A stretch of DNA of 64,000 nucleotides from Yersinia mollaretii ATCC 43969 (GTDB lineage: Bacteria > Pseudomonadota > Gammaproteobacteria > Enterobacterales > Enterobacteriaceae), in contig NZ_CP054043.1 of the NCBI RefSeq assembly GCF_013282725.1, positions 1,240,001 to 1,304,000 of the forward strand, given 5' to 3'. This document shows, piece by piece, positions 1 through 14,002 of the stretch. The translations under genes were made by a program, and so were the position numbers. Numbering within the stretch: the stretch's first letter is position 1; each line of letters starts with the position of its first letter. A model generated the notes under the pieces. The model saw only the letters and a list, made by a program, of their open reading frames with translations. It was not told the origin of the DNA and made no database searches.

Positions 1-581
1 TGATGCTACGTGAAGATAACGCCGATTTACGTCTGACTGAGATGGGGCGTAAATTAGGGCTGGTTGATGATGCTCGCTGGGCACATTTCAGCAAAAAAAT
101 TGAGCAAATCGAGAAAGAACGCCAGCGTTTGCGTGATATTTGGGTACACCCTCACTCTGAGAACGTATCAGAGATCAATGCATTGCTGAAAGCGCCCTTG
201 TCAAAAGAAGCCAATGGTGAAGAGTTACTGCGCCGACCTGAAATTGATTACCGCTTGTTGACGACTTTACCCTCTTTTGGCCCAGCGCTAACAGATCCCC
301 AAGCTGCGGATCAAGTCGAAATTCAGGTCAAATATGAAGGTTATATTGCCCGTCAGCAGGAAGAAATTGAAAAACAGCTCCGCAATGAGAACACGCTATT
401 GCCTGTGGATCTTGATTACCGCCAAGTGTCTGGTTTATCGAATGAAGTAATCGCTAAGCTGAATGATCATAAACCTAACTCGATTGGGCAAGCTTCACGT
501 ATTTCAGGGATTACCCCGGCGGCTATCTCCATTTTGTTAGTTTGGCTGAAAAAACAGGGGTTATTGCGCCGTAGTGCATAA
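1..581 (+). CDS. mnmG: MnmG (GidA), C-terminal part, 5' cut by the window edge
   Basis: The C-terminal 192 or so residues of the FAD-dependent subunit of the MnmE-MnmG complex, which modifies the wobble uridine (cmnm5U34) of several tRNAs. The reading frame is open through the left edge, so the start lies upstream. The visible part contains the helical C-terminal domain, including the run [13 protein letters not shown] and a final helical segment that in this family contacts MnmE and tRNA. Its partner mnmE is in this window at 35.4-36.7 kb. In enterics oriC lies just upstream of this gene, so the origin is expected immediately left of base 1. Identification is by recall of the E. coli protein. 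Confidence 0.95.
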   Translation, partial: MLREDNADLRLTEMGRKLGLVDDARWAHFSKKIEQIEKERQRLRDIWVHPHSENVSEINALLKAPLSKEANGEELLRRPEIDYRLLTTLPSFGPALTDPQAADQVEIQVKYEGYIARQQEEIEKQLRNENTLLPVDLDYRQVSGLSNEVIAKLNDHKPNSIGQASRISGITPAAISILLVWLKKQGLLRRSA

Positions 582-742
582 CAATCAGATTTAGCTATGC
601 TGCGAAGAAATAAACAGCATAGCTGGATTATGCTCGATTTTCAGACCACAACTAACGATTCAAACTACTGCTAAGCTAGATTATTATTCCTCATATTGGC
701 CCTTAACTGCTGACTAAACATTTTTGGTCAGAGGAAATCGTT

Positions 743-1363
743 GTGTTAAAAAAATTAAATTCTCTGCTCAACGCAGCAGACATTGAGTTACCTGAGCAGC
801 AAAAATTACAACTGATCGCCTATGTGGAACTGCTACATAAGTGGAACAAAGCTTATAACTTGACCTCTGTCCGTGACCCACAGCAAATGCTGGTGCGGCA
901 TATTTTGGACAGTATTGTGGTCAACACTCACTTGCAAGGTCGCCGATTTATTGATGTTGGTACTGGTCCAGGGCTTCCTGGTATCCCACTAGCCATTGTG
1001 CGCCCTGATGCCCATTTTACGTTGCTAGATAGCCTAGGAAAGCGCGTGCGCTTCTTGCGTCAGGTACAGCACGAATTAGGGTTAAGCAATATTGAGCCGG
1101 TACAAAGCCGGGTTGAGGACTTTGCCGCAAAACCGCCATTTGATGGCGTAATAAGCCGTGCATTTGCATCACTACAAGATATGCTGTCGTGGTGCCACCA
1201 TCTGCCAGCCAAACCTGAAGGGCGTTTTTATGCGCTTAAAGGGGTAAGACCCGATGATGAATTAGCGACACTTCCCGAAGGAATAACTCTTGAATCGGTT
1301 GTGCGGTTGCAGGTGCCGGAGTTGGAAGGTGAGCGTCATTTGGTCATTCTTAACTCAAACTAA
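743..1363 (+). CDS. rsmG: 16S rRNA (guanine-527-N7) methyltransferase RsmG (GidB)
   Basis: Cytoplasmic S-adenosylmethionine-dependent enzyme that methylates G527 of 16S rRNA; loss gives low-level streptomycin resistance in other bacteria. 206 aa, close to the E. coli length of 207. The SAM-binding loop [14 protein letters not shown] lies near residues 71-84, and the N-terminal [14 protein letters not shown] stretch is typical of the family. The start is GTG, preceded by gagga at 731, 7-8 bases upstream. It follows mnmG by 161 bases, the normal mnmG-rsmG-atp order. Confidence 0.97.
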   Translation: MLKKLNSLLNAADIELPEQQKLQLIAYVELLHKWNKAYNLTSVRDPQQMLVRHILDSIVVNTHLQGRRFIDVGTGPGLPGIPLAIVRPDAHFTLLDSLGKRVRFLRQVQHELGLSNIEPVQSRVEDFAAKPPFDGVISRAFASLQDMLSWCHHLPAKPEGRFYALKGVRPDDELATLPEGITLESVVRLQVPELEGERHLVILNSN

Positions 1364-2030
1364 CTTTGCTATTTATCAAATAAATGTAATAAATCATTAG
1401 TGAGCTAGCGTAAATTTATCTGATTTATTGTTTTCATTATTGGTGAGTATTTATTCTCTCACTCTCGCTTGAAACGATTATATTTCACGTGTTGTTTACA
1501 AAATCAGCAATGACATTTGGCATGACTAAATTGAAAGTGGTCAAATAATAACTTTAGTCATCACTTTACTCGCGATACGGCTCTTTTTATGTTTCAGAAC
1601 TGTTGCAAAAATATAATCTTAAATGTCAATGGGACGTTTTTACTAAGTAGATAAATTGTTCAATAGTGTTTTAATTTTAACATTATGATTTATAAAAGTT
1701 TTTAATGGCTCTTTTCGTTAAAGACAAAGTGAAGCCACATGCGATATAAGTTAGTTTGTTTTTAGTTATGTGATCAATTCCACGCTTTATTGGTAATAGT
1801 TGGAATCGTCAGACAAATAAATGAGATATTTATTCCGAGGCTTTTCTTGTGAAAATAGCCTTAAAGAATAAAATTTAAATAATTGTTCACCTTTTCGCTA
1901 CTTATCGATTGAATTCGTTTGAGTGGCCCGTATAATTTGCTCGTTTTTTGCTGCTTGACTCAATGGGGTAAAAAGCAGTTTTATACCTCACTCAGCATAC
2001 CCTTAGTGTGGTTCAGAGAGAACAAACGTC
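1364..2030. other. Gene-free AT-rich spacer before the atp operon
   Basis: 667 bases without a supportable gene. It is visibly AT-rich and holds the atp promoter listed separately near its right end. Enterics usually have a long spacer here. Nothing else was recognised; short open frames crossing 1919-2125 look like chance frames. Confidence 0.7.
1909..1936 (+). promoter_or_regulatory. Putative sigma-70 promoter of the atp operon
   Basis: A -35 hexamer TTGAAT (1909-1914) and a perfect -10 TATAAT (1931-1936) are separated by 16 bases, about 95 bases upstream of atpI. Position and strength fit the main atp operon promoter. Seen in sequence; start site not known. Confidence 0.65.
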
Positions 2031-2414
2031 ATGCCTGTGTCCCTTTACAGTGGGAAAATCGCACGAAAGTTGCTGTTCTTGCAGTTAATGACTTTTGTTG
2101 TTCTCAGTGTTGCTTTTGGCTTTAAAAGCCTGGAATGGAGTGCTTCTGCTTTGGCAGGAGGGCTGGCAGCTTGGTTGCCCAGCGCCATGTTTATGCTGTT
2201 TGCTTGCCGCCATCAGGCAAAAACAGCTGCTCCGGGTCGTGTTGCGTGGTCGTTTGCCATTGGCGAAGGGTTAAAAGTTATCGTGACGATAATTTTGCTG
2301 ATTGTGGCGTTAGGGCTGTTTAAAGCCGCTTTTGTCCCACTTGGCTTGACCTATTTAGCGGTGTTGATTGTGCAGATATTGGCACCAGCCGTGATTAGCG
2401 GCTACCGTACTTAA
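2031..2414 (+). CDS. atpI: ATP synthase accessory protein I
   Basis: Small inner-membrane protein encoded first in the atp operon. It is not part of the final enzyme and is thought to help assemble the c-ring. 127 aa with four hydrophobic segments (about 17-33, 38-56, 75-95 and 100-122); the RVAWSFAIGEGLKV stretch matches enteric AtpI. The ATG at 2031 gives the usual N terminus. atpB follows after 54 bases in the same operon. Confidence 0.93.
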   Translation: MPVSLYSGKIARKLLFLQLMTFVVLSVAFGFKSLEWSASALAGGLAAWLPSAMFMLFACRHQAKTAAPGRVAWSFAIGEGLKVIVTIILLIVALGLFKAAFVPLGLTYLAVLIVQILAPAVISGYRT

Positions 2415-3293
<879 letters not shown>

Positions 3294-3324
3294 TTTTCTT
3301 ATAACACTACTGCGTTTTAACTGA

Positions 3325-3582
<258 letters not shown>

Positions 3583-3643
3583 GTAGAGTTTTCTCTACTG
3601 TGAAACTACACCAAACTATTAACTTTGAAAGAGGCATTGTGCT

Positions 3644-4114
3644 GTGAATCTTAACGCAACAATCCTCGGCCAGGCCATCGCGTTTGTCCTGTTTGTCCTG
3701 TTTTGTATGAAGTATATATGGCCGCCGATTATGGCTGCCATTGAGAAGCGTCAAAAAGAAATTGCTGACGGTCTCTCTTCTGCAGAGCGTGCCAAAAAAG
3801 ATTTGGACTTAGCGCAAGCCAATGCGACCGACCAACTGAAGAAAGCTAAAGCAGAAGCACAGGTGATCATTGAGCAGGCAAGTAAACGCAAAGCTCAGAT
3901 CCTTGATGAAGCTAAAGCAGAAGCTGAACAGGAACGTAACAAAATCGTGGCGCAAGCGCAGGCAGAGATCGACGCCGAACGTAAGCGCGCTCGTGAAGAG
4001 TTGCGTAAGCAAGTCGCGATGTTGGCTATAGCTGGCGCCGAGAAGATCATCGAACGTTCCGTGGATGAAGCTGCTAACAGCGACATCGTTGATAAACTGG
4101 TCGCTGAACTGTAA
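3644..4114 (+). CDS. atpF: F0F1 ATP synthase subunit b
   Basis: Peripheral stalk subunit: one N-terminal transmembrane helix (about 6-26) and a long charged coiled coil rich in Ala, Glu, Lys and Gln that reaches the delta subunit. 156 aa, the enteric length. The start is GTG at 3644, eight bases after the Shine-Dalgarno aaagagg; this gives the expected [12 protein letters not shown] terminus. Fourth gene in the operon. Confidence 0.97.
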   Translation: MNLNATILGQAIAFVLFVLFCMKYIWPPIMAAIEKRQKEIADGLSSAERAKKDLDLAQANATDQLKKAKAEAQVIIEQASKRKAQILDEAKAEAEQERNKIVAQAQAEIDAERKRAREELRKQVAMLAIAGAEKIIERSVDEAANSDIVDKLVAEL

Positions 4115-4128
4115 GGAGGGAGGGGCTG

Positions 4129-4662
4129 ATGTCTGAATTTGTAACTGTAGCTCGCCCCTACGCCAAAGCAGCTTTTGACTTTGCTGTTGAACACCAAGCG
4201 GTTGAGCGTTGGCAAGATATGCTGGCGTTTACTGCCCAAGTGACTCGCAATGAACAAATCGCTGAATTGCTTTCCGGTGCAGTAGCACCAGAAACAATGT
4301 CTAAGACGTTTATTGCAGTTTGTGGTGATCAGCTCGATGAACCCGCACAGAACTTCATTCGAGTTATGGCGGAGAATGGCCGTTTACTGGTTCTTCCTGA
4401 GGTGTTGCAGCAGTTTATTCAACTGCGTGCCTCGCTGGAGTCAACCGTCGACGTTGAAGTGAGCTCAGCGAGTCCACTGAATGACGAACAGCTGGCTAAA
4501 ATTGCCGCTGCGATGGAAAAACGTCTGTCACGCAAAGTTAAGCTGAATTGCAAAATTGATAAGTCTGTAATGGCCGGCGTAGTAATACGTGCAGGCGATA
4601 TGGTGATAGATGGCAGCGTTCGCGGTCGTCTAGAACGCCTGGCGGACGTCTTGCAGTCTTAA
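4129..4662 (+). CDS. atpH: F0F1 ATP synthase subunit delta
   Basis: F1 subunit that fixes the b-dimer stalk to the top of the alpha3beta3 head. 177 aa, as in E. coli. The N-terminal six-helix domain starts at [19 protein letters not shown] and the C-terminal part carries the conserved [15 protein letters not shown]. It follows atpF by 14 bases, with gaggg as ribosome-binding site. Confidence 0.97.
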   Translation: MSEFVTVARPYAKAAFDFAVEHQAVERWQDMLAFTAQVTRNEQIAELLSGAVAPETMSKTFIAVCGDQLDEPAQNFIRVMAENGRLLVLPEVLQQFIQLRASLESTVDVEVSSASPLNDEQLAKIAAAMEKRLSRKVKLNCKIDKSVMAGVVIRAGDMVIDGSVRGRLERLADVLQS

Positions 4663-4676
4663 GGGGACTGGAGCAT

Positions 4677-6218
4677 ATGCAACTGAATTCCACCGAAATC
4701 AGCGAACTGATCAAGCAGCGCATTGCTCAGTTCAATGTAGTGAGCGAAGCTCACAATGAAGGTACTATTGTTTCCGTCAGTGACGGGATCATTCGTGTAC
4801 ACGGTTTGGCCGATGTCATGCAGGGCGAGATGATCGCACTGCCAGGCAACCGTTACGCAATCGCACTGAACTTGGAGCGCGACTCCGTAGGTGCTGTCGT
4901 TATGGGTCCGTACGCCGATCTTGCCGAAGGCATGAAGGTTAAATGTACTGGCCGTATCCTGGAAGTTCCAGTCGGTCGTGGCCTGTTAGGTCGCGTCGTC
5001 AATACTCTGGGTGAACCTATTGATGGTAAAGGTCCGGTAGAAAACGACGGCTTCTCAGCTGTTGAAGCTATCGCACCTGGCGTTATCGAACGTCAATCCG
5101 TTGATGAGCCTGTTCAGACTGGCTATAAGTCAGTCGATGCCATGATTCCAATTGGTCGTGGTCAGCGTGAATTGATCATCGGTGACCGTCAGACAGGTAA
5201 AACTGCTCTGGCGATTGATGCGATCATCAATCAGCGCGATTCCGGCATCAAGTGTGTGTATGTTGCTATCGGCCAGAAAGCCTCTACCGTTTCTAACGTA
5301 GTGCGTAAACTGGAAGAGCATGGCGCATTGGCTAACACCATCGTGGTTGTTGCTACTGCCTCAGAATCTGCAGCATTACAATACTTGGCACCGTACTCTG
5401 GTTGTGCCATGGGTGAATACTTCCGCGATCGCGGTGAAGATGCGCTGATTATTTATGATGACCTGTCTAAACAGGCTGTTGCATATCGTCAAATCTCCTT
5501 GCTGCTCCGTCGTCCACCAGGTCGTGAAGCTTATCCTGGCGACGTATTCTACCTTCACTCCCGTTTGCTGGAACGTGCTGCGCGTGTTAACGCTGAATAC
5601 GTTGAAGCCTTTACCAAGGGTGAAGTGAAAGGTAAAACCGGTTCTTTGACCGCTCTGCCAATCATTGAAACTCAAGCAGGGGACGTTTCCGCGTTCGTTC
5701 CGACTAACGTAATTTCGATTACTGATGGTCAGATCTTCTTGGAATCTAGCCTGTTTAACGCCGGTATTCGTCCTGCGGTTAACCCAGGTATCTCCGTATC
5801 CCGTGTGGGTGGTGCAGCGCAAACCAAGATCATGAAAAAACTGTCCGGTGGTATCCGTACCGCTCTGGCACAGTATCGTGAACTTGCTGCGTTCTCCCAG
5901 TTCGCATCCGATTTGGATGATGCAACACGTAAACAGCTGAGCCATGGTCAGAAAGTGACCGAGCTTCTGAAACAGAAACAGTATGCGCCGATGTCGGTTG
6001 CGCAGCAGTCTCTGGTTCTGTTCGCAGCTGAACGTGGTTATCTGGGCGATATCGAGTTGGCGAAGGTAGGTAGCTTCGAAGCTGCACTGTTGGCATTTGC
6101 TGACCGTGAGCACGCCGAGCTTCTGCAACAAATCAACCAAACTGGCGCGTATAACGATGAGATCGAGGCCAAGCTGAAAGGCATCCTTGATACATTTAAG
6201 GCAACCCAGTCCTGGTAA
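4677..6218 (+). CDS. atpA: F0F1 ATP synthase subunit alpha
   Basis: Non-catalytic nucleotide-binding subunit of the F1 hexamer. 513 aa, identical in length to E. coli. N-terminal beta-barrel, then a P-loop GDRQTGKTA near residue 169, the arginine-finger region SISDGQIF and [10 protein letters not shown], and a helical C-terminal domain. Separated from atpH by only 14 bases with an ggggac Shine-Dalgarno. Several long antisense open frames within it are artefacts of its codon use. Confidence 0.99.
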   Translation: MQLNSTEISELIKQRIAQFNVVSEAHNEGTIVSVSDGIIRVHGLADVMQGEMIALPGNRYAIALNLERDSVGAVVMGPYADLAEGMKVKCTGRILEVPVGRGLLGRVVNTLGEPIDGKGPVENDGFSAVEAIAPGVIERQSVDEPVQTGYKSVDAMIPIGRGQRELIIGDRQTGKTALAIDAIINQRDSGIKCVYVAIGQKASTVSNVVRKLEEHGALANTIVVVATASESAALQYLAPYSGCAMGEYFRDRGEDALIIYDDLSKQAVAYRQISLLLRRPPGREAYPGDVFYLHSRLLERAARVNAEYVEAFTKGEVKGKTGSLTALPIIETQAGDVSAFVPTNVISITDGQIFLESSLFNAGIRPAVNPGISVSRVGGAAQTKIMKKLSGGIRTALAQYRELAAFSQFASDLDDATRKQLSHGQKVTELLKQKQYAPMSVAQQSLVLFAAERGYLGDIELAKVGSFEAALLAFADREHAELLQQINQTGAYNDEIEAKLKGILDTFKATQSW

Positions 6219-6279
6219 CGCTATGCGGCTCTGCTTTTCATTAGGAAAGCAGGCCGTCTGGCAATGAGGAGAAGCAGAA

Positions 6280-7143
6280 ATGGCCGGCGCAAAAGAGATA
6301 CGTTCCAAGATCGCCAGCGTGCAAAACACGCAAAAGATCACCAAAGCCATGGAGATGGTCGCCGCCTCCAAAATGCGTAAATCGCAGGAACGCATGGCGG
6401 CTAGCCGTCCTTATGCAGAAACAATGCGTAGTGTGATTGGTCACCTCGCGTTAGGTAATCTGGAATATAAGCATCCGTACCTGGAAGAGCGCGACGTTAA
6501 GCGTGTTGGGTATCTGGTGGTTTCTACAGACCGTGGCTTGTGCGGTGGTTTGAACATTAACCTGTTCAAAAGACTGTTGTCTGAGATGAGAGGTTGGTCT
6601 GAAAAGGGCGTTGAATGTGATTTAGCGCTGATCGGATCAAAAGCAGCTTCTTTCTTTGGTTCCGTGGGCGGCAAGATTGTTGCTCAGGTTACTGGCATGG
6701 GGGATAACCCTTCTCTGTCAGAACTGATCGGGCCGGTTAAAGTGATGCTGCAAGCCTATGATGAAGGTCGTCTGGATAAACTGTATATCGTGAATAACAA
6801 GTTTATCAATACGATGTCTCAGGAACCACGGATCATGCAGCTACTACCTCTTCCGCCAGCGGAAGACGGTGAGCTGAAGAAGAAATCCTGGGATTACCTG
6901 TATGAACCCGACCCTAAAGCCCTGCTGGATACCCTCCTGCGTCGCTATGTGGAATCGCAAGTTTATCAGGGCGTCGTTGAAAACCTGGCCAGCGAACAGG
7001 CCGCGCGAATGGTAGCGATGAAAGCCGCCACCGATAACGGCGGTGATCTGATCAAAGAGCTGCAGTTGGTTTACAACAAGGCTCGTCAGGCCAGCATCAC
7101 TCAGGAGCTTACCGAGATCGTCGGGGGAGCCTCCGCGGTTTAA
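6280..7143 (+). CDS. atpG: F0F1 ATP synthase subunit gamma
   Basis: Central rotor shaft. 287 aa, the E. coli length. The N-terminal helix begins [20 protein letters not shown] and the C-terminal helix ends [11 protein letters not shown]; these two antiparallel helices form the coiled coil inside the alpha3beta3 ring. Unlike E. coli, where atpD follows within a few tens of bases, here a 156-base gap with an ERIC repeat intervenes. Confidence 0.98.
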   Translation: MAGAKEIRSKIASVQNTQKITKAMEMVAASKMRKSQERMAASRPYAETMRSVIGHLALGNLEYKHPYLEERDVKRVGYLVVSTDRGLCGGLNINLFKRLLSEMRGWSEKGVECDLALIGSKAASFFGSVGGKIVAQVTGMGDNPSLSELIGPVKVMLQAYDEGRLDKLYIVNNKFINTMSQEPRIMQLLPLPPAEDGELKKKSWDYLYEPDPKALLDTLLRRYVESQVYQGVVENLASEQAARMVAMKAATDNGGDLIKELQLVYNKARQASITQELTEIVGGASAV

Positions 7144-7152
7144 CCAGGTTCT

Positions 7153-8682
<1,530 letters not shown>

Positions 8683-8703
8683 CGCTGTTGACTGGAGGGT
8701 GAC

Positions 8704-9126
8704 ATGGCTGCAATGACTTACCATCTGGATGTTGTGAGCGCAGAGAAGAAGATGTTCTCTGGCGTGGTACAAAAAATTCAGGTGACGGGTAGTGAAGGTG
8801 AACTGGGGATTTTCCCTGGTCATGCCCCACTGCTCACTGCCATTAAGCCTGGCATGATACGTATCGTTAAGCAGTTCGGTGAGGAAGAGTTTATTTATCT
8901 TTCTGGCGGCATCCTTGAGGTGCAACCGAGTGTTGTGATCGTATTGGCTGACACTGCTATTCGTGGGCAGGATTTGGACGAAGCTAAGGCGCTGGAATCT
9001 AAGCGCAAAGCAGAAGCCCATATCAATAACTCTCATGGTGATGTCGACTATGCTCAGGCATCCGCTGAATTGGCGAAGGCGATTGCGAAATTACGCGTAA
9101 TCGAGCTGACCAGGAAAGCGATGTAA
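8704..9126 (+). CDS. atpC: F0F1 ATP synthase subunit epsilon
   Basis: Rotor subunit and intrinsic inhibitor of ATP hydrolysis. 140 aa: N-terminal beta-sandwich (to about residue 86) with [19 protein letters not shown], then two C-terminal helices [15 protein letters not shown] and [17 protein letters not shown] at 8704 follows ctggagg; the N terminus is one Ala longer than in E. coli. Last gene of the atp operon; a terminator follows. Confidence 0.98.
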   Translation: MAAMTYHLDVVSAEKKMFSGVVQKIQVTGSEGELGIFPGHAPLLTAIKPGMIRIVKQFGEEEFIYLSGGILEVQPSVVIVLADTAIRGQDLDEAKALESKRKAEAHINNSHGDVDYAQASAELAKAIAKLRVIELTRKAM

Positions 9127-9211
9127 TTTTATATCATGTGTTTTTGTCGATTTTCCTTGCGGATGTCTGACACCACATTGATTTATAAAGTTATTACGTT
9201 AGTGATTATAG

Positions 9212-9246
9212 AATGCCAGTCAGTCCAACTGATTGGCATTTTTTTT
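9212..9246 (+). terminator. Rho-independent terminator of the atp operon
   Basis: aatgccagtcagt pairs with actgattggcatt (one G-U pair) around a short loop, followed by eight T (9239-9246). It lies 85 bases after atpC. Confidence 0.9.
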
Positions 9247-9608
9247 ACCCTTATTTTGTAAAGTCGCAATGAATACCCCCATCTAGAGTCTGATCCCCTG
9301 CCCTCAATCACCTATTCTGTGTTTAATGAATCCTAAGCTAAACTAAAAGAGTTTCTTTCTGAAAACTCTTGTTTCTTGTCGTAAAATAAGTGGTTAACAG
9401 CCTAAATGAGTGAATGTATATTGACAAAAACAAGTTAGAAAACGTCGCCGATCGCAGACACTTTTTGCCACATTTTTTCGTTACAGGCTCAGTCGCTACA
9501 ACCCTTTAACCATGCGGGTTGAGTCCATTTTTCGCTGAGAAATATGTAGTAATTATTTCGCCAAACAGGTTTACTTCCGTCTATTAAATTGGAGTTATCA
9601 GGTTGCTT

Positions 9609-10979
9609 ATGTCTAACAGCTCAATGAGTGTAGTCATCCTTGCCGCAGGTAAGGGAACTCGTATGTATTCCGACCTTCCTAAGGTGTTACACCCATTGGC
9701 AGGTAAGCCGATGGTTCAGCATGTTATTGATGCGGCCATGAAGTTGGGTGCACAAAATGTCCATTTGGTTTACGGGCATGGTGGCGAGTTGCTGAAAAAA
9801 ACGCTGTCTGATCCATCCTTGAACTGGGTATTGCAGGCCGAACAGCTTGGTACAGGGCACGCGATGCAACAGGCTGCGCCACATTTTGCTGATGATGAAG
9901 ATGTACTGATGCTATACGGCGATGTGCCGTTGATCTCTGTTGATACCCTACAACGCCTATTAGCCGCTAAGCCGCAAGGGGGGATTGGCTTGCTGACAGT
10001 GAAGCTGGATGACCCAAGTGGCTATGGCCGTATTGTGCGTGAAAATGGCGATGTAGTAGGGATTGTTGAGCATAAAGATGCCAACGATACACAGCGCGAG
10101 ATAAATGAAATCAACACCGGAATACTGGTAGCTAACGGACGTGATTTAAAACGTTGGTTATCGCGGCTGGATAATAACAACGCCCAAGGTGAGTTTTATA
10201 TCACCGATATTATCGCCTTGGCTCATGCTGATGGTCAGAAGATTGCTACTGTTCACCCCACTCGCCTGAGTGAGGTTGAGGGTGTCAATAACCGCCTGCA
10301 ATTGGCGACTCTTGAGCGGGTATTCCAGTCCGAACAAGCAGAGAAGCTGTTGTTAGCAGGGGTTATGTTACTGGACCCTGCGCGCTTTGATTTGCGCGGA
10401 GAATTAACACATGGCCGCGATATTACAATCGATACCAATGTCATCATTGAAGGTCATGTCACTTTAGGTGATCGGGTGCGTATTGGTACGGGATGCGTGC
10501 TGAAAAACTGTGTCATTGGTGATGATTCAGAAATCAGCCCATACACGGTTTTGGAAGATTCCCGCTTGGATGCTGGTTGTACCGTTGGTCCATTTGCCCG
10601 CTTGCGCCCTGGAGCTGAGTTAGCGGAAGGCGCACATGTCGGCAACTTTGTTGAAATCAAGAAAACCCGTTTGGGTAAAGGTTCGAAAGCGGGTCATCTC
10701 TCCTATTTAGGTGATGCGGACATTGGCTCTGGCGTCAATATTGGCGCAGGAACCATAACTTGCAACTATGATGGAGCTAATAAGTTTAAAACGATTATCG
10801 GCGATAATGTCTTTGTTGGGTCTGATACTCAACTGGTGGCCCCTGTCACTGTCGCGAACGGTGTCACCATCGCTGCGGGGACGACGGTTACCCGTGACAT
10901 CGCCGAAGATGAGTTAGTGCTCAGCCGTGTTAAGCAGGTCCATATTCAGGGCTGGCAGCGGCCAGTGAAGAAAAAATAA
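9609..10979 (+). CDS. glmU: Bifunctional GlmU: GlcN-1-P acetyltransferase / GlcNAc-1-P uridylyltransferase
   Basis: Makes UDP-GlcNAc for peptidoglycan and LPS in two steps. N-terminal Rossmann-like uridylyltransferase with [19 protein letters not shown]-terminal left-handed beta-helix of hexapeptide repeats (from about residue 250) with the active-site region [19 protein letters not shown] and [13 protein letters not shown]. The ATG at 9609 gives 456 aa, the E. coli length. An in-frame TTG at 9603 is better spaced from ggag (9591) and remains possible. glmS lies 211 bases downstream; GlmU uses its product after GlmM. Confidence 0.97.
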   Translation: MSNSSMSVVILAAGKGTRMYSDLPKVLHPLAGKPMVQHVIDAAMKLGAQNVHLVYGHGGELLKKTLSDPSLNWVLQAEQLGTGHAMQQAAPHFADDEDVLMLYGDVPLISVDTLQRLLAAKPQGGIGLLTVKLDDPSGYGRIVRENGDVVGIVEHKDANDTQREINEINTGILVANGRDLKRWLSRLDNNNAQGEFYITDIIALAHADGQKIATVHPTRLSEVEGVNNRLQLATLERVFQSEQAEKLLLAGVMLLDPARFDLRGELTHGRDITIDTNVIIEGHVTLGDRVRIGTGCVLKNCVIGDDSEISPYTVLEDSRLDAGCTVGPFARLRPGAELAEGAHVGNFVEIKKTRLGKGSKAGHLSYLGDADIGSGVNIGAGTITCNYDGANKFKTIIGDNVFVGSDTQLVAPVTVANGVTIAAGTTVTRDIAEDELVLSRVKQVHIQGWQRPVKKK

Positions 10980-11190
10980 CGTTATTAAAACAGTCCCTTC
11001 AACGTGAGTTATTCTGCATTGAAGGGATGTTTTGCCCTGTATTTTTGGTTTACTGGTTACTAAGCTGAGAATGCAGAACAAAACATAATAATCCCCAACT
11101 CTACAGGCTCGGGGAACCCGGAAAATCCGGATCAATCAGGTCACTGACATCGACAAGGTTCTAAAAGAACCTTACATAGGAATAAAACAG

Positions 11191-13020
11191 ATGTGTGGAA
11201 TAGTTGGCGCAGTAGCGCAACGTGATATCGCTGAGATTCTGATCGAAGGTTTGCGTCGTCTTGAATACCGTGGCTATGACTCTGCGGGTCTAGCCGTGGT
11301 TGATGCTGAAGGTAACATGACCCGTTTGCGTCGGGTGGGCAAAGTTCAGGCACTGTCTGACGCCGCCGAGAATCAGGATTTGCACGGTGGTACTGGGATT
11401 GCCCACACCCGCTGGGCCACCCATGGTGAGCCATCAGAGGCGAATGCGCACCCTCATGTTTCTGACTATATCTCCGTGGTTCACAACGGCATTATTGAAA
11501 ATCACGAGCCTTTACGTGAATTGTTGATTGGCCGTGGTTATCGTTTCAGTTCTGAAACTGATACTGAAGTTATTGCTCATCTAGTGCATTGGGAGCAAAA
11601 ACAGGGCGGTTCATTGCTGGAAGTGGTTAAGCGCGTCATCCCGCAATTGCGCGGTGCTTACGGTGCTGTCGTGATGGATAGCCGTGATCCAAGCCGTTTG
11701 GTCGCTGCTCGTTCAGGTAGCCCATTGGTGATTGGTTGTGGCGTCGGCGAAAACTTTATCGCCTCAGACCAATTAGCCCTGCTGCCAGTCACTCGTCGCT
11801 TTATCTTCTTGGAAGAGGGCGATGTGGTTGAAGTGACTCGCCGCAGCATTGAGATTTTTGATAAGCAGGGTAACGCAATTGAGCGCCCTGAAATCGAATC
11901 TCAAGTGCAATATGATGCCGGTGATAAAGGGGTTTACCGCCATTACATGCAGAAAGAGATTTATGAACAGCCAATGGCGATTAAAAATACGCTGGAAGGC
12001 CGCTTAAATCATGGGGCGATTGATCTGTCTGAGCTTGGTCCAAAAGCCGATGCTCTGCTGGCCAATGTGCAGCATATTCAAATCATTGCCTGTGGGACTT
12101 CTTACAACTCAGGTATGGTTTCGCGTTATTGGTTTGAGTCTTTAGCGGGTGTGCCTTGCGATGTAGAAATTGCCTCTGAATTCCGTTACCGCAAATCCGC
12201 TGTGCGCCCTAACAGCCTGCTGATCACCTTGTCTCAATCGGGTGAAACTGCCGATACACTAGCTGCCCTGCGTTTATCAAAAGAGTTAGGATATTTAGGT
12301 TCTCTGGCGATTTGTAACGTGGCCGGTTCTTCACTGGTTCGTGAATCAGATTTGGCGTTAATGACCAAAGCCGGTACTGAGATTGGTGTGGCTTCAACCA
12401 AAGCCTTCACTACTCAACTGACCGTTTTACTGATGCTGGTGGGCCGTATTGGTAAGCTGAAAGGCGCTGATGCTGGCTTGGAACATGAGATTGTTCATGC
12501 ATTACAGGCGCTACCTGCACGTATTGAGCAAATGCTCTCTCTGGATAAAACCATTGAAGCACTGGCTGAAGGTTTCTCTGATAAGCACAATGCATTGTTC
12601 CTTGGCCGTGGTGATCAATACCCCATCGCGATGGAAGGTGCACTGAAACTGAAAGAGATCTCCTATATTCATGCGGAAGCTTATGCAGCCGGTGAATTGA
12701 AGCACGGGCCATTGGCATTGATTGATGCTGATATGCCCGTCATCGTGGTCGCGCCAAACAATGAATTGTTGGAAAAACTGAAATCCAACATCGAGGAAGT
12801 GCGCGCGCGTGGCGGCTTGCTATATGTGTTTGCCGATCAAGATGCGGGTTTCACTGATAGCGAAGGCATGAAAATCATTCAGTTGCCACACGTGGAAGAG
12901 ATTATTGCTCCTATCTTCTACACTGTGCCGCTACAGTTATTGTCTTATCACGTTGCCTTAATTAAAGGCACTGATGTGGATCAGCCACGTAATTTGGCAA
13001 AATCGGTTACAGTTGAATAG
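11191..13020 (+). CDS. glmS: Glutamine--fructose-6-phosphate aminotransferase (isomerizing)
   Basis: First enzyme of hexosamine synthesis: fructose-6-P plus glutamine to glucosamine-6-P. 609 aa. Class II glutaminase domain with the nucleophile Cys2 (MCGIVGAV), then two SIS sugar-isomerase domains ([14 protein letters not shown] near residue 300; [19 protein letters not shown] near 470), ending in the conserved LAKSVTVE. The last coding stretch is the recognition site used by Tn7 TnsD proteins in many bacteria, so its 3' side is a known insertion hot spot. Confidence 0.98.
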   Translation: MCGIVGAVAQRDIAEILIEGLRRLEYRGYDSAGLAVVDAEGNMTRLRRVGKVQALSDAAENQDLHGGTGIAHTRWATHGEPSEANAHPHVSDYISVVHNGIIENHEPLRELLIGRGYRFSSETDTEVIAHLVHWEQKQGGSLLEVVKRVIPQLRGAYGAVVMDSRDPSRLVAARSGSPLVIGCGVGENFIASDQLALLPVTRRFIFLEEGDVVEVTRRSIEIFDKQGNAIERPEIESQVQYDAGDKGVYRHYMQKEIYEQPMAIKNTLEGRLNHGAIDLSELGPKADALLANVQHIQIIACGTSYNSGMVSRYWFESLAGVPCDVEIASEFRYRKSAVRPNSLLITLSQSGETADTLAALRLSKELGYLGSLAICNVAGSSLVRESDLALMTKAGTEIGVASTKAFTTQLTVLLMLVGRIGKLKGADAGLEHEIVHALQALPARIEQMLSLDKTIEALAEGFSDKHNALFLGRGDQYPIAMEGALKLKEISYIHAEAYAAGELKHGPLALIDADMPVIVVAPNNELLEKLKSNIEEVRARGGLLYVFADQDAGFTDSEGMKIIQLPHVEEIIAPIFYTVPLQLLSYHVALIKGTDVDQPRNLAKSVTVE

Positions 13021-13057
13021 TTCATTTTCCTTCAGCTAAAGGCAATTTCTACATCAA

Positions 13058-13089
13058 AGCCCATCCTAAATAGGGTGGGCTATTTTTTT
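13058..13089 (+). terminator. glmS terminator, at the attTn7 position
   Basis: agcccatcct pairs perfectly with agggtgggct around aaat, followed by seven T. The Tn7 insertion point in enterics falls in this terminator, a few tens of bases after the glmS stop. No Tn7 end or transposase gene is visible here. Confidence 0.9.
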
Positions 13090-13195
13090 GATGCCACTAA
13101 ATTAATTTAATCGCTAAATTACACTGGTAAGCAGACCCGTTTTAGTTCCACACCCCTATCAATACTTCCGGGTTTTCAGCCATAAACTCAAAACT

Positions 13196-14002
13196 TCAAC
13201 AATTTGTAATTGCAGTAGGAAAAACACAAAAACCATCAACGGGATGTTTAGTTGTCTCAGGTATTTTCCTGAATCTAAGAGAAGCAGATTGTGAGGGTGG
13301 CCATAAGTCACGAAGTGTACGAGATATATTAACTGTATTTATTCCATAGCTCAGTTTTGATGCCTCCCAAACACACTGTCCAATAGCTTTAGGTTGCATA
13401 TTGTTTGGAATACCCACAAAAGTGATAAGCGCCTGACTAATCGAAAGCCCCGCACCCAAATCCAGATTAGGTAGCAAGAGGCGCTCTTGCAGCAAGTTAT
13501 TCACTATAATACGGGTATCATGCACACAGTTATGCGCCGCAGTATAGGCATCACTAATACTATAATCTAGCTTTCCTGCATCCACTTTAAATAGAATTAA
13601 TAGCCCATCCCCTAGATATTCCGTGACATGACCATTGTTCAAAAGAGCTGTTTGTGCCAATGCTGGCAACAACGTTGATGTTTCATAATAAACACGCTGG
13701 ATACCGCTTTCAATGGTTGGAAAAAGTTCTTTACTGCGTAGGCGAGCTGATGATTTTCGCATATCTACGGCTAAAGCTATAAATTCATCTACTTCTGGGT
13801 TTTCCTCTTCAATAAACGGATGACCAGGGATAGAGCTTCTTATTACGCTGGGTTGAGGGGGGGGCGATTTATGGGTGATAAATTCTTCTTTAGTCAATGG
13901 TCTACGCATCAGGTGCTCAATTTTAGCCCAGTTTTTTATGGCGCGATCCAATCCGTCATTAGCTGCTTTCATCACTAATGTGGCATCTAACTCTTTTAGC
14001 AT
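13196..14002 (-). CDS. Class III nucleotide cyclase-like protein, accessory
   Basis: 268 aa, no signal peptide or membrane helix, so probably cytosolic. After a roughly 70-residue N-terminal region with a PPP run it shows the order of class III adenylate/guanylate cyclase motifs. First metal Asp80 is in ALAVDMRKSS; GDG is at 131-133 (second metal Asp132) in TEYLGDGLLILF; a GAGLSISQALITFVG strand follows at 183-197, then IGQCVWEASKL at 207-217. In ordinary cyclases the last motif is IGDAVNLAARL; here Asn is replaced by Trp212 and the transition-state Arg by Lys216, so activity or substrate may differ. Stand-alone cyclases of this type occur in Pycsar anti-phage systems; that role is inference. 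It faces glmS and is divergent from the gene at 14457. Confidence 0.75.
   Translation of the reverse strand: MLKELDATLVMKAANDGLDRAIKNWAKIEHLMRRPLTKEEFITHKSPPPQPSVIRSSIPGHPFIEEENPEVDEFIALAVDMRKSSARLRSKELFPTIESGIQRVYYETSTLLPALAQTALLNNGHVTEYLGDGLLILFKVDAGKLDYSISDAYTAAHNCVHDTRIIVNNLLQERLLLPNLDLGAGLSISQALITFVGIPNNMQPKAIGQCVWEASKLSYGINTVNISRTLRDLWPPSQSASLRFRKIPETTKHPVDGFCVFPTAITNC

Noticed and set aside
1..742. oriC within the window
   Set aside because: Only the end of mnmG is present. No cluster of DnaA boxes, 13-mers or GATC-rich block was seen here; the origin should lie to the left.
1919..2125. Short open frame upstream of and overlapping atpI
   Set aside because: No ribosome-binding site, out of frame with atpI, and it covers the putative atp promoter leader.
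5376..6395. 339-codon open frame antisense to atpA
   Set aside because: Cys/Thr-rich translation without family features; the sense strand encodes a near-perfect ATP synthase alpha subunit.
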